From a virus, in the IMG/VR virus record IMGVR_UViG_3300010413_001141, positions 1 to 37,181 of that record: a stretch of 37,181 nt of DNA; one strand, written 5' to 3'. Below are positions 16,014-21,586 of the stretch, piece by piece; position 1 is the first letter of the stretch; each line of letters starts with the position of its first letter. The position numbers were made by a program, and so were the translations under genes. The notes below the pieces were generated by a model. The model had not been told where the DNA came from and made no database searches. It was given only the letters and a program-made list of their open reading frames with translations.

Positions 16014-16052
16014 CTATAAGGAGGTTGCCAATGCCAGTCTGCCCGCTGTCAT
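16014..16052 (-). CDS. Possible 12-aa leader peptide
   Basis: ATG at 16050-16052 begins about three bases after the predicted transcription start and encodes MTAGRLALATSL before TAG. Its 3' half covers ACCTCCTTA (16017-16025), identical to the anti-Shine-Dalgarno end of 16S rRNA. Translation of this peptide could keep that element from pairing with the AAAGGA ribosome site of the next gene. This is inference. Confidence 0.3.
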   Translation of the reverse strand: MTAGRLALATSL

Positions 16053-16061
16053 TGCTTGTAT

Positions 16062-16090
16062 ATTATACACGAAAGTATGCGTTTTGTCAA
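16062..16090 (-). promoter_or_regulatory. Sigma70-type promoter of the replication operon
   Basis: Minus strand TTGACA (16085-16090), 17-nt spacer AAACGCATACTTTCGTG, TATAAT (16062-16067). The -10 lies in the palindrome TGTATAATATACA. It should drive the DPBB-like gene through the RecU-like gene. Confidence 0.88.
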
Positions 16091-16097
16091 CTTGCAT

Positions 16098-17231
16098 TTA
16101 TAAGTCAAACGACAGTTGGTGAACGCCATCCTCTTTTGCTGCCTTGATTATTTTGGGCACATTGGGACCATATTTCTTGATCATTCCTTGCCACCATTGT
16201 ACCCTTGTAATGCCAGGAGTTGTATATTCCTCGTTTATCTCTACACTTACGATTTCTTCCCATCCTGCAAGCAACGCACCAATCGTTTCGCTCATTATGC
16301 CGCCAAATGGCACAAGAATTCTCCGTGGCTCGTATTCCTTTGGTGGCAACAATAACCTTGCGAGCCATTGGTTAACGCTCAACGGTTTCATTGTTGGATG
16401 GTTTACATTGGTTTCTATCCCTAGCTTTCGCTCTTGCCCCAACGCTTTTTTGTTGTATGCTACAAGTTCTGCGTCATTATACGACCAATCGAACGCCGGG
16501 AAGTATTCTGCCTTTTCGCCAAGAGATAGGACCACGCAATCTGGATGGCATGCACTTTCTGTACACAGTGGATGATGCACCATAAGAAAATTCGTGGGCC
16601 ATTTACCACCGTTGTATTTACCAGACTCTGTATACAGCGCACCAGCGCCATATTCCCTAATGGAATCGAGCGGCCTGCCATCATACGGTTTCTGGAAAAG
16701 TATTACAGGCTCGACTGCTGGCCGCAGTGCCTGAAGGCCATATCTATAATCATACCAGATCGCGGCCTCTTCACTCGCTGGCAAGGTGACATAGTGATCT
16801 TTTGCCCATCGTTCGCCAGATTTTTGATACCCATATGTTGCTGTACTCTTCTCTATTATTTCGCGGTCGTCATAAACACCATTCTCTCGGTCTATCCATG
16901 TGTCTATTCTTGCCGCCTTATGAAGTCCAGTTGCGTATATCCAACAAAATATAGACGGATGAATAATAAGCCCTGCGTCTTCTATTGCCGCTGCTATCCT
17001 ATGCCATGTACGAGCGCCACCATATGTCATACCAAATGCGCCAGGAAGCATATGGCGTGCCAGCGCGTACCATGTGTCCGCTGAGAAGCTAACACCCGTA
17101 GAATCCCAACTCTTGTCCATAAACCCATACTCGTATGGGCTATCTGTAAATAGTGCATGAAACTTTGGGCCATTATAAATCTTTGCCCAATCAAGTATGT
17201 TCCCTGTGTTTATAACTACTTTTTGATCCAC
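16098..17231 (-). CDS. Beta-class DNA methyltransferase (N4-cytosine or N6-adenine)
   Basis: A 377-residue methylase with motif IV first (ALFTDSPYEYGF, residues 27-37, a DSPY variant of DPPY/SPPY) and the SAM-binding motifs late: HPTMKPLSVNQW, then VPFGGIMSETIGALLAGWEE (motif I region) and VSVEINEEY. This order defines the beta class. A small Cys-rich insert (CTESACHPDC) is often seen in phage members. It starts with GTG (17229-17231), overlapping the upstream nuclease gene by 16 nt. The target base cannot be told from sequence. It probably protects phage DNA from restriction. Confidence 0.88.
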   Translation of the reverse strand: MDQKVVINTGNILDWAKIYNGPKFHALFTDSPYEYGFMDKSWDSTGVSFSADTWYALARHMLPGAFGMTYGGARTWHRIAAAIEDAGLIIHPSIFCWIYATGLHKAARIDTWIDRENGVYDDREIIEKSTATYGYQKSGERWAKDHYVTLPASEEAAIWYDYRYGLQALRPAVEPVILFQKPYDGRPLDSIREYGAGALYTESGKYNGGKWPTNFLMVHHPLCTESACHPDCVVLSLGEKAEYFPAFDWSYNDAELVAYNKKALGQERKLGIETNVNHPTMKPLSVNQWLARLLLPPKEYEPRRILVPFGGIMSETIGALLAGWEEIVSVEINEEYTTPGITRVQWWQGMIKKYGPNVPKIIKAAKEDGVHQLSFDL

Positions 17232-17986
17232 GATTCACTCTCTGGATGCCAGTTATTTTTCCAGCGCCATATTGCCAGGCACGCTCTGAATATAACAAAT
17301 AGCGTATCTATCTCGCTGGATTCTTGTATCTCGACTTCGTTGCCGTCCTTTGGTATTCTGATTATTGCTACCCTGTCTATATTGATGCCATCTTCTTCTT
17401 CCAGTGCCGTTGCATACGCCGCGCATTGTATATAGTATTCTGGATAGATGCCCTTGCTCGTTTTCAGGTCTGCTACAATTAGCTCGTTCCCTGCGCGCAT
17501 AATAATATCTACGGTACCAGAATAATAATATCGCCTAGAATATACACGCCTCTCGCTTGAGACATATTCCAGGCCGTCTATGCTTGATTCCCATTCTAAA
17601 TACGATTGTACGGCATTGAGCACTGGTGGATATTCTGGCAATGTTGGTGCTGGTATATTCAGTATCTTTGACTTAATATACCGCTCGATCCATTCGTGTG
17701 CGTCAGAGCCAATGTTTAGTGCCTTTTGTGAAACTCTAAACCTAGCCTCTTTTGCGTCTGACAAGATACCATTTATTTGTGCCTGCGTGTAAGGTTCGCC
17801 CTCTTGCCAAGAATCGCGTATATGTGCTATTGTCTCATTAACTGCCCAAGGTACAAGTGCTGGCTTATCCATAACGCCAACAATCTTCGTAACGCTTGGC
17901 ACAATTATTCCATTTGCGGTGTACATATGGGCGATGGGATCATACGCCATTTCCACATCGCCACTGTACAATTTTTGATTGATCAT
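17216..17986 (-). CDS. PD-(D/E)XK nuclease, RecB/Cas4-like
   Basis: A 256-residue protein. The nuclease core is YYYSGTVDIIMRAGNELIVADLKTSKGIYPEYYIQ... (about residues 151-190, shown here in pieces): GTVDII supplies the metal-binding Asp, IVADLKTSK the D-x-K, and YIQCAAYATAL the QxxxY helix of RecB/Cas4-like nucleases. The N-terminal part (VPSVTKIVGVMDKPALVPWA) is the usual lead-in of phage members. It likely acts as an exonuclease in recombination. No four-cysteine cluster is seen, so it is not a true Cas4. Start ATG overlaps the stop of the 67-aa gene (TAATG). Confidence 0.85.
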   Translation of the reverse strand: MINQKLYSGDVEMAYDPIAHMYTANGIIVPSVTKIVGVMDKPALVPWAVNETIAHIRDSWQEGEPYTQAQINGILSDAKEARFRVSQKALNIGSDAHEWIERYIKSKILNIPAPTLPEYPPVLNAVQSYLEWESSIDGLEYVSSERRVYSRRYYYSGTVDIIMRAGNELIVADLKTSKGIYPEYYIQCAAYATALEEEDGINIDRVAIIRIPKDGNEVEIQESSEIDTLFVIFRACLAIWRWKNNWHPESESWIKK

Positions 17987-18189
17987 TATGACAATTTGTT
18001 AATGAGTGCCTGTACTAGCGGCGACAGCGCGCTGACGATCTCTGTGATAGACATATCGTCATATTCTTTCTCTTGTTCGCCGCTTGTCTTTTTTGTCGAT
18101 CCGTATAGTTCCATCAACGGTGCCAGTTTGTCTTCTGGTCCTTCTACTGTGACACCATTGGGCAATACAAATCTAACGAATTTCTCCAC
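17986..18189 (-). CDS. 67-aa hypothetical protein
   Basis: GTG start (18187-18189) behind CGGAGG. The sequence EKFVRFVLPNGVTVEGPEDK looks like two beta strands, followed by an acidic helical part ending SALSPLVQALINKLS. It is tightly packed between the D12 methylase and the nuclease gene. No family is recognised. Confidence 0.65.
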   Translation of the reverse strand: MEKFVRFVLPNGVTVEGPEDKLAPLMELYGSTKKTSGEQEKEYDDMSITEIVSALSPLVQALINKLS

Positions 18190-18201
18190 TATATCCTCCG
18201 A

Positions 18202-18942
18202 TTACCACATTGTAAGTTGTTCTACCTTTCTTTTTACTGCTGTAAGAGCAAATACACGTTCTTGCCTTGTTACGTTGCCCTCCCCGGCAACGCGTAGCCC
18301 TGTAGTTGTACTCATTTCGAGTACGCTTGTAAAATCGCTAGGCGCGTCGTATTCTGACACGATTACAGTATGTCCATCGGCGTCTAAATATCGCACGCGC
18401 TCCCAAAATGAATCATGATCAAATGTTGGGCAATAGTCATACTTCGTTGTGTTGACATATGGAGGGTCACAGTATATCAGCATGTTCTCTCTAGGAGGGT
18501 CGGTTGTCATAAAGTCGGCAACGAAGAATTGCGTGCCAATAAGGCTATCTAAAATCTTCATTAGGCTTCTATACCCGCCGAGCGCATAGTTAAAACCGAT
18601 ATTGTCTCTAGCGTATCCGCCGAACCACTTGCCGCCCCATGACAGTGCAAACCCAACGAATGCAACAAGTTCTGGCGGGTAATTATCCTTGTCATCCTTT
18701 ATTGCATTGTACTCTTCTTCTGTGACTATTGTTGGGGGTGTCCATCCTTCTAGCAATGCATTCCACATTGATATAAGGTATGGGTTTATATCGCTTGCAA
18801 ATCTTTCGTGTGCCCTTACGCGGCTTAATATCCACGCCGCGCCAACAAACGGCTCCCAATATGATTGCCCATTAACCATTATAGAGTTTATGTATTCCGA
18901 TATGTCCTTTGCTACTCGATATTTACCACCGAGATATTTCAC
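18202..18942 (-). CDS. D12-class DNA adenine methyltransferase
   Basis: A 246-residue alpha-class N6-adenine methylase. KYLGGKYRVAKDI at the N-terminus is the F/Y-x-G-x-K SAM motif, YWEPFVGAAWILSRV is motif I, FASDINPYLISMWNAL follows, and the catalytic motif is IYCDPPYVNTTKY. It methylates adenine, probably in a short palindrome (GATC in many relatives; not provable here). Start is GTG behind AAGGG. It lies immediately downstream of the 55-aa ORF. Confidence 0.92.
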   Translation of the reverse strand: MKYLGGKYRVAKDISEYINSIMVNGQSYWEPFVGAAWILSRVRAHERFASDINPYLISMWNALLEGWTPPTIVTEEEYNAIKDDKDNYPPELVAFVGFALSWGGKWFGGYARDNIGFNYALGGYRSLMKILDSLIGTQFFVADFMTTDPPRENMLIYCDPPYVNTTKYDYCPTFDHDSFWERVRYLDADGHTVIVSEYDAPSDFTSVLEMSTTTGLRVAGEGNVTRQERVFALTAVKRKVEQLTMW

Positions 18943-18947
18943 AACCC

Positions 18948-19115
18948 TTAATCAACCCACTCATAGTCTAGGTCAAAGCCAGCAAGATCACACAGCCTCT
19001 TGGCGATATCATATGTTTCTACGGTGTGGTTTTGTATTACTAGCTCCCCGTTAATCCATATCTTAATCCAGTCGTCATATTCTCTTATCTTTATTTTTGT
19101 GTCTTTTTGTTCCAT
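18948..19115 (-). CDS. 55-aa hypothetical protein starting two bases after tRNA-Leu
   Basis: ATG at 19113-19115, TAA at 18948-18950. The product begins MEQKDTKIKIREYDDWIKIW and continues INGELVIQNHTVETYDIAKRL; it looks like a real small alpha/beta protein. There is no spaced Shine-Dalgarno: the only purine-rich stretch is the acceptor strand of the tRNA itself. tRNA 3' processing would leave an mRNA with a 2-nt leader. It is followed by the D12 methylase gene. Confidence 0.6.
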   Translation of the reverse strand: MEQKDTKIKIREYDDWIKIWINGELVIQNHTVETYDIAKRLCDLAGFDLDYEWVD

Positions 19116-19117
19116 AA

Positions 19118-19191
19118 TCCCCCTGGTAGGATTCGAACCTACACAGATACGATCTTAAATCGCACGCCTCTGCCAGTTGGGCCACAGGGGG
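19118..19191 (-). tRNA. tRNA-Leu (anticodon UAA) with a short variable loop
   Basis: The minus strand gives a 74-nt cloverleaf: acceptor CCCCCTG/CAGGGGG, anticodon stem TGCGA/TCGTA with loop TTTAAGA (anticodon TAA), T arm GTAGG-TTCGAAT-CCTAC, discriminator A. CCA is not encoded. The variable loop is only five bases (TCTGT), whereas bacterial tRNA-Leu normally has a long class II arm. It would read UUA codons. Confidence 0.88.
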
Positions 19192-19198
19192 AATTACA

Positions 19199-19405
19199 TT
19201 ACTTGATTAGGAATCCTTCCTCATCCATGAAGTCTTCTCTCTTTACGCTTGCTATAATATCGCTTACGCTGTTTGCTAGATAGTTTCCTAGCTTAGTATA
19301 CCATATACTTTCTTCCCACTCTTCGCAATCTTCACACGATAAATATGCTTCCGTGTCGTATGATAGTTCTATAGCTAATTTGCCACCGCATTTTGGACAC
19401 TTCAT
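19199..19405 (-). CDS. 68-aa zinc-ribbon protein
   Basis: The N-terminus MKCPKCGGKLAIEL and then YLSCEDCEEW give two C-x2-C knuckles, a classic single zinc ribbon. The acidic C-terminal half ends DFMDEEGFLIK. The ATG directly follows the stop of the 65-aa gene and GGAGG lies just upstream. Small zinc ribbons like this are common in phages; the role is unknown. Confidence 0.75.
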   Translation of the reverse strand: MKCPKCGGKLAIELSYDTEAYLSCEDCEEWEESIWYTKLGNYLANSVSDIIASVKREDFMDEEGFLIK

Positions 19406-19603
19406 TTAGCCCTCCGCGACAAATGTATTTAAGACTCTTTCTGATATATCCCAGGCGCTTCTGCCTGTTATTTTAGCCAAGTCACGACTAAACTCACGCA
19501 TTGTTCGATATGCCAAATCATTCAGGATTCCTTCGTTTTCTAGTGGTGATAGAATAATATCGTCTGCTGAGATTTCGAATGATAGCGTAACTATTTTGCT
19601 CAC
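19406..19603 (-). CDS. 65-aa hypothetical protein
   Basis: The open frame is longer, but its upstream part overlaps the DUF3310 gene, so I place the start at the GTG of AAGTGA (19601-19603), a 4-nt overlap with the DUF3310 stop. The product begins VSKIVTLSFEISADDIIL and has a helical C-terminal half (MREFSRDLAKITGRSAW). No family is recognised. Confidence 0.6.
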   Translation of the reverse strand: MSKIVTLSFEISADDIILSPLENEGILNDLAYRTMREFSRDLAKITGRSAWDISERVLNTFVAEG

Positions 19604-19827
19604 TTTGCCATTGCCTTTACGCGTTGGATTTCCCTCTCGATATACCAGATCGCTTTGCGTAAATCTTGTTCCATATCGACGCCGGGTTTCAATCCGGCGC
19701 GCCACAGGTGCTTCATAGCAGTCCCTATGTTCCACGTCATGTGCTCGATTATATCTATGCACTCAACGCCAGAGGGGTGACTGTTATAATGCGACGGATG
19801 ATTTATATACTCGTACTTTTCGTTCAT
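19600..19827 (-). CDS. DUF3310 protein
   Basis: A 75-residue protein with the signature of DUF3310, a small family widespread in phages: NHPSHYNSHPSGVECIDIIE, then GTAMKHLWRAGLKPGVD and LRKAIWYIEREIQRV. Function is unknown; it sits among nucleotide and replication genes in many phages. I use the ATG at 19825-19827, because the only upstream in-frame ATG lies inside tRNA-Ala. The A of this ATG is also the last base of the tRNA's encoded CCA. There is no Shine-Dalgarno between the two. Confidence 0.85.
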   Translation of the reverse strand: MNEKYEYINHPSHYNSHPSGVECIDIIEHMTWNIGTAMKHLWRAGLKPGVDMEQDLRKAIWYIEREIQRVKAMAK

Positions 19828-19903
19828 GGTGGAACCGGGGGGATTCGAACCCCCAACCATTACATTGCAAGTGTAACGCTCTCCCAATTAGAGCTACGGC
19901 CCC
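19827..19903 (-). tRNA. tRNA-Ala (anticodon UGC), CCA encoded
   Basis: The minus strand folds with acceptor GGGGCCG/CGGTTCC, which contains the G3-U70 pair that defines tRNA-Ala, D arm GCTC/GAGC, anticodon loop CTTGCAA (TGC), T arm GGGGG-TTCGAAT-CCCCC, discriminator A and an encoded CCA. The final A is the first base of the DUF3310 start codon. Confidence 0.95.
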
Positions 19904-20002
19904 AAGGGAAAAACTAATATGGCTACGCCATGCGTCGCGTAGCGACGCGTTAAATTCGTTTGCTATTAAGCGCAAGTCTTTCTATTGGCGCTAATACACA
20001 AA
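19904..20002 (-). other. Intergenic region with two compact hairpins
   Basis: No gene seen. In this gap ATGGC-GTA-GCCAT and GCGTCGC-TAC-GCGACGC (7 bp) lie side by side at about 19920-19950, between the end of the structured RNA and tRNA-Ala. They may be processing or stability elements. No clear promoter for the tRNA-Ala/DUF3310 unit is visible. Confidence 0.5.
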
Positions 20003-20029
20003 CCCCCCTTCTCGGAATGAAAAGGGAGG
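20003..20029 (-). terminator. Terminator hairpin of the structured RNA
   Basis: An 11-bp stem with a 5-nt loop followed on the minus strand by TTTGTGTATT. Two positions pair as G-U only in the minus transcript and would be C-A on the plus strand, which fixes its direction. Confidence 0.75.
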
Positions 20030-20329
20030 ATATTGCAAGACACCTAATTTAGAACTAGGGCGATCCAGGTCGTTACGCAGGTGGGTTATTCCTGCTAATT
20101 TACTCTATCTTGCAATCCCCGGCTGGAAGCCAACGGACGGGATGTGTGTGTATTTTACGAATACGGTCACTCTGGATTTTTAGAACCCTTCTGCATTGTC
20201 AACACTGAGCAGATCAGCGTCGATATATAGCTGGTTCAATCGACTCCCGCTAAACGGGCAACCACTACGCTTTCGCTGCCTGGGTCTTATGGCGTGAAAA
20301 ATATGTACAACATTCCAGCGTTTTGTTGG
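20003..20329 (-). ncRNA. Structured non-coding RNA of about 325 nt, family unknown
   Basis: A consensus promoter (20336-20364) points into a stretch with no credible ORF on the minus strand. The transcript ends at a strong hairpin. Visible helices include GGCA...TGCC enclosing the stable GCGAAAGC mini-hairpin, CCCG-TTTAG-CGGG, GTCGAT...ATCGAC, ATCCC...GGGAT enclosing GGC-TTCCA-GCC, and a 9-bp closing helix (20032-20040 with 20108-20116). That helix encloses GCAGG...CCTGC and CCTAG-TTCTAAA-TTAGG, the latter like a tRNA T arm. It is not tmRNA, RNase P RNA or 6S by the motifs I know, and is shorter than GOLLD or ROOL. Location beside tRNAs is typical of large phage RNAs. Confidence 0.7.
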
Positions 20330-20335
20330 TTACAT

Positions 20336-20364
20336 ATTATACTCGAAAAGTTGCGATTTGTCAA
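20336..20364 (-). promoter_or_regulatory. Sigma70-type promoter of the structured RNA
   Basis: Minus strand TTGACA (20359-20364), 17-nt spacer AATCGCAACTTTTCGAG, TATAAT (20336-20341). Predicted start near 20329. Conserved-spacer family. Confidence 0.88.
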
Positions 20365-20374
20365 CATGGACTTT

Positions 20375-20752
20375 TTATGGGAACCACACCTGTTTTTCTA
20401 ATCGTTTTGCTGCCATTACTACCGGATCGCCACGGTCAAACGCCATTACGGCGTCGGAGTATTCTACGATTTGTCTTATGTATTTGCTTTTTGGTGTGGA
20501 AGTTACAGTTATGCCGTTTACTGCGTCTATATGTTTACCTTGTACCATATCTATGTCAGGGATGAACATATTTACAGTGTAGCCATGTTCTGTCGCGATA
20601 TTTGCGATTTGAATTGATGGCGCTGTATATCCAACGATAACGAGCATCTCGTCGCCGTATTTTTTACGCGCCGCTTCAAACGCGCCATTTAGTATGCTGT
20701 TTCTTTCTGGCGACCATGCCGTTGCAGTTACTAATATTTTCCTGTCTGGCAT
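20375..20752 (-). CDS. SLOG / DUF2493-like Rossmann-type protein
   Basis: A 125-residue protein, first gene of the left arm. ILVTATAWSPERNSI, MLVIVGYTAPSIQIANIATEHGY and the C-terminal KYIRQIVEYSDAVMAFDRGD followed by MAAKRLEKQVWFP match the layout of DUF2493/YspA-type proteins of the SLOG nucleotide-binding superfamily. The Gly-rich loop is weak (VGYTAPS instead of GGA.G.D). Such proteins may sense or process nucleotide derivatives; in phages the role is unknown. It has its own promoter and a GGGGG ribosome site, and is transcribed divergently from the terminase genes. Confidence 0.7.
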   Translation of the reverse strand: MPDRKILVTATAWSPERNSILNGAFEAARKKYGDEMLVIVGYTAPSIQIANIATEHGYTVNMFIPDIDMVQGKHIDAVNGITVTSTPKSKYIRQIVEYSDAVMAFDRGDPVVMAAKRLEKQVWFP

Positions 20753-20788
20753 GTATACATATCCCCCTATGTTGTTGTGCTATTGTAT

Positions 20789-20817
20789 ATTATACAAGAA
20801 ATGTTGCTTTTTGTCAA
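20789..20817 (-). promoter_or_regulatory. Sigma70-type leftward promoter for the SLOG-like gene
   Basis: Minus strand TTGACA (20812-20817), 17-nt spacer AAAAGCAACATTTCTTG, TATAAT (20789-20794). The -10 is embedded in a perfect palindrome, TTGTATAATATACAA, a possible operator. It is back to back with the terminase promoter. Confidence 0.88.
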
Positions 20818-20834
20818 TCTGCATGTAGAGTTGG

Positions 20835-20863
20835 TTGACAACATCTATAAACTCTGATATAAT
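20835..20863 (+). promoter_or_regulatory. Sigma70-type rightward promoter of the terminase operon (leaderless)
   Basis: TTGACA (20835-20840), 17-nt spacer, TATAAT (20858-20863). Only 9 nt separate the -10 from the ATG of terS at 20873, so the transcript should begin at or within about three bases of the start codon. There is no Shine-Dalgarno. Confidence 0.85.
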
Positions 20864-20872
20864 GAGTTTACT

Positions 20873-21586
20873 ATGACAGATAGTTTAGCTTTAGTTCAGG
20901 TTGGCGACGAAGAGCGTTTGCCGTCTGAGTTGCTTATTGATTGGGAGTCTCTCACAAGGGATATACGTGAGGAATGGGCAGACTGGATGCCATTTTTGGC
21001 ATTCGGGGTGCCTAACACGCAGATTGCTAGGATATTTGGCATTGACAAGAGTACAATATCGCACGCGCTGAATGGCAATAAGGAGTTTGCTATGCGTGTT
21101 GCGCAGGCGCGGAAGATGATAAAGCGCCAATTGCATTATGTTTGGCTCGATCAAAAGGCTGTCAATGCGTGGAAAAACATAGACTACTATCTAAATATCG
21201 ATCCGTTTGAGACTGACGAAGAAGGTCAATATATTGTAAAGACAGAATCAATGCGCCGCGCGATGTTTCAGGAGAAGGCGAAGATGACGCGCTTTGTATT
21301 GCAGCAACTTGGTTTGCATGTACAAAGGTATGAGGTTACTCATAATACGCCGCAGCCGATGTTCCTTGGCGACGAGACTCTCGCGCAGTATGTTGTAGAT
21401 CGTGTCAAGAGTGTAATGTCTGGCGAAGAGGAGCGTGACGTAGAAACGATTGCTGCGCAATATAGATACATTATTGGTGACAACAGAGAGTATGATGAAG
21501 ACGCGGTTGACATAGAGCTATCTGAGGAAGAGGAGGCGTCAGAAGCGCCGTATGATAGGAAATCAGATACAAGCAAGTTCGCCTAG
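20873..21586 (+). CDS. terS: Terminase small subunit
   Basis: A 237-residue protein directly upstream of the large terminase. A helix-turn-helix (PNTQIARIFGIDKSTISHAL, residues 47-66) near the N-terminus is the DNA-recognition domain of small terminases, followed by a helical middle and a very acidic C-terminus (ELSEEEEASEA). It should recognise the packaging start site and present DNA to TerL. It overlaps terL by 35 nt. The start is set by the promoter: no ribosome site precedes the ATG, consistent with leaderless translation. Confidence 0.82.
   Translation: MTDSLALVQVGDEERLPSELLIDWESLTRDIREEWADWMPFLAFGVPNTQIARIFGIDKSTISHALNGNKEFAMRVAQARKMIKRQLHYVWLDQKAVNAWKNIDYYLNIDPFETDEEGQYIVKTESMRRAMFQEKAKMTRFVLQQLGLHVQRYEVTHNTPQPMFLGDETLAQYVVDRVKSVMSGEEERDVETIAAQYRYIIGDNREYDEDAVDIELSEEEEASEAPYDRKSDTSKFA

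Noticed and set aside
15932-16061. Cobalamin riboswitch before the B12-dependent RNR operon
   Set aside because: The leader is only about 125 nt and lacks the B12-box and multi-helix core; the hairpin there has no riboswitch signature.
16026-16120. Plus-strand mini-ORF behind AAGGAGG at 16018-16024
   Set aside because: It runs through the leftward promoter and into the 3' end of the methyltransferase; the AAGGAGG is better explained as the complement of the leader element.
19828-19887. Longer DUF3310 start inside tRNA-Ala
   Set aside because: It would translate the tRNA itself; the internal MNEKYEYINHPSHY start matches the family.
20196-20201. Second promoter inside the structured RNA (TTGACA on the minus strand)
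   Set aside because: No -10 hexamer at 16-18 nt; probably chance.
20003-20329. tmRNA, RNase P RNA, GOLLD or ROOL as identity of the structured RNA
   Set aside because: No tag-peptide frame or tRNA-Ala-like ends, no GAGGAAAGUCC-type P4 strand, and too short for GOLLD or ROOL.
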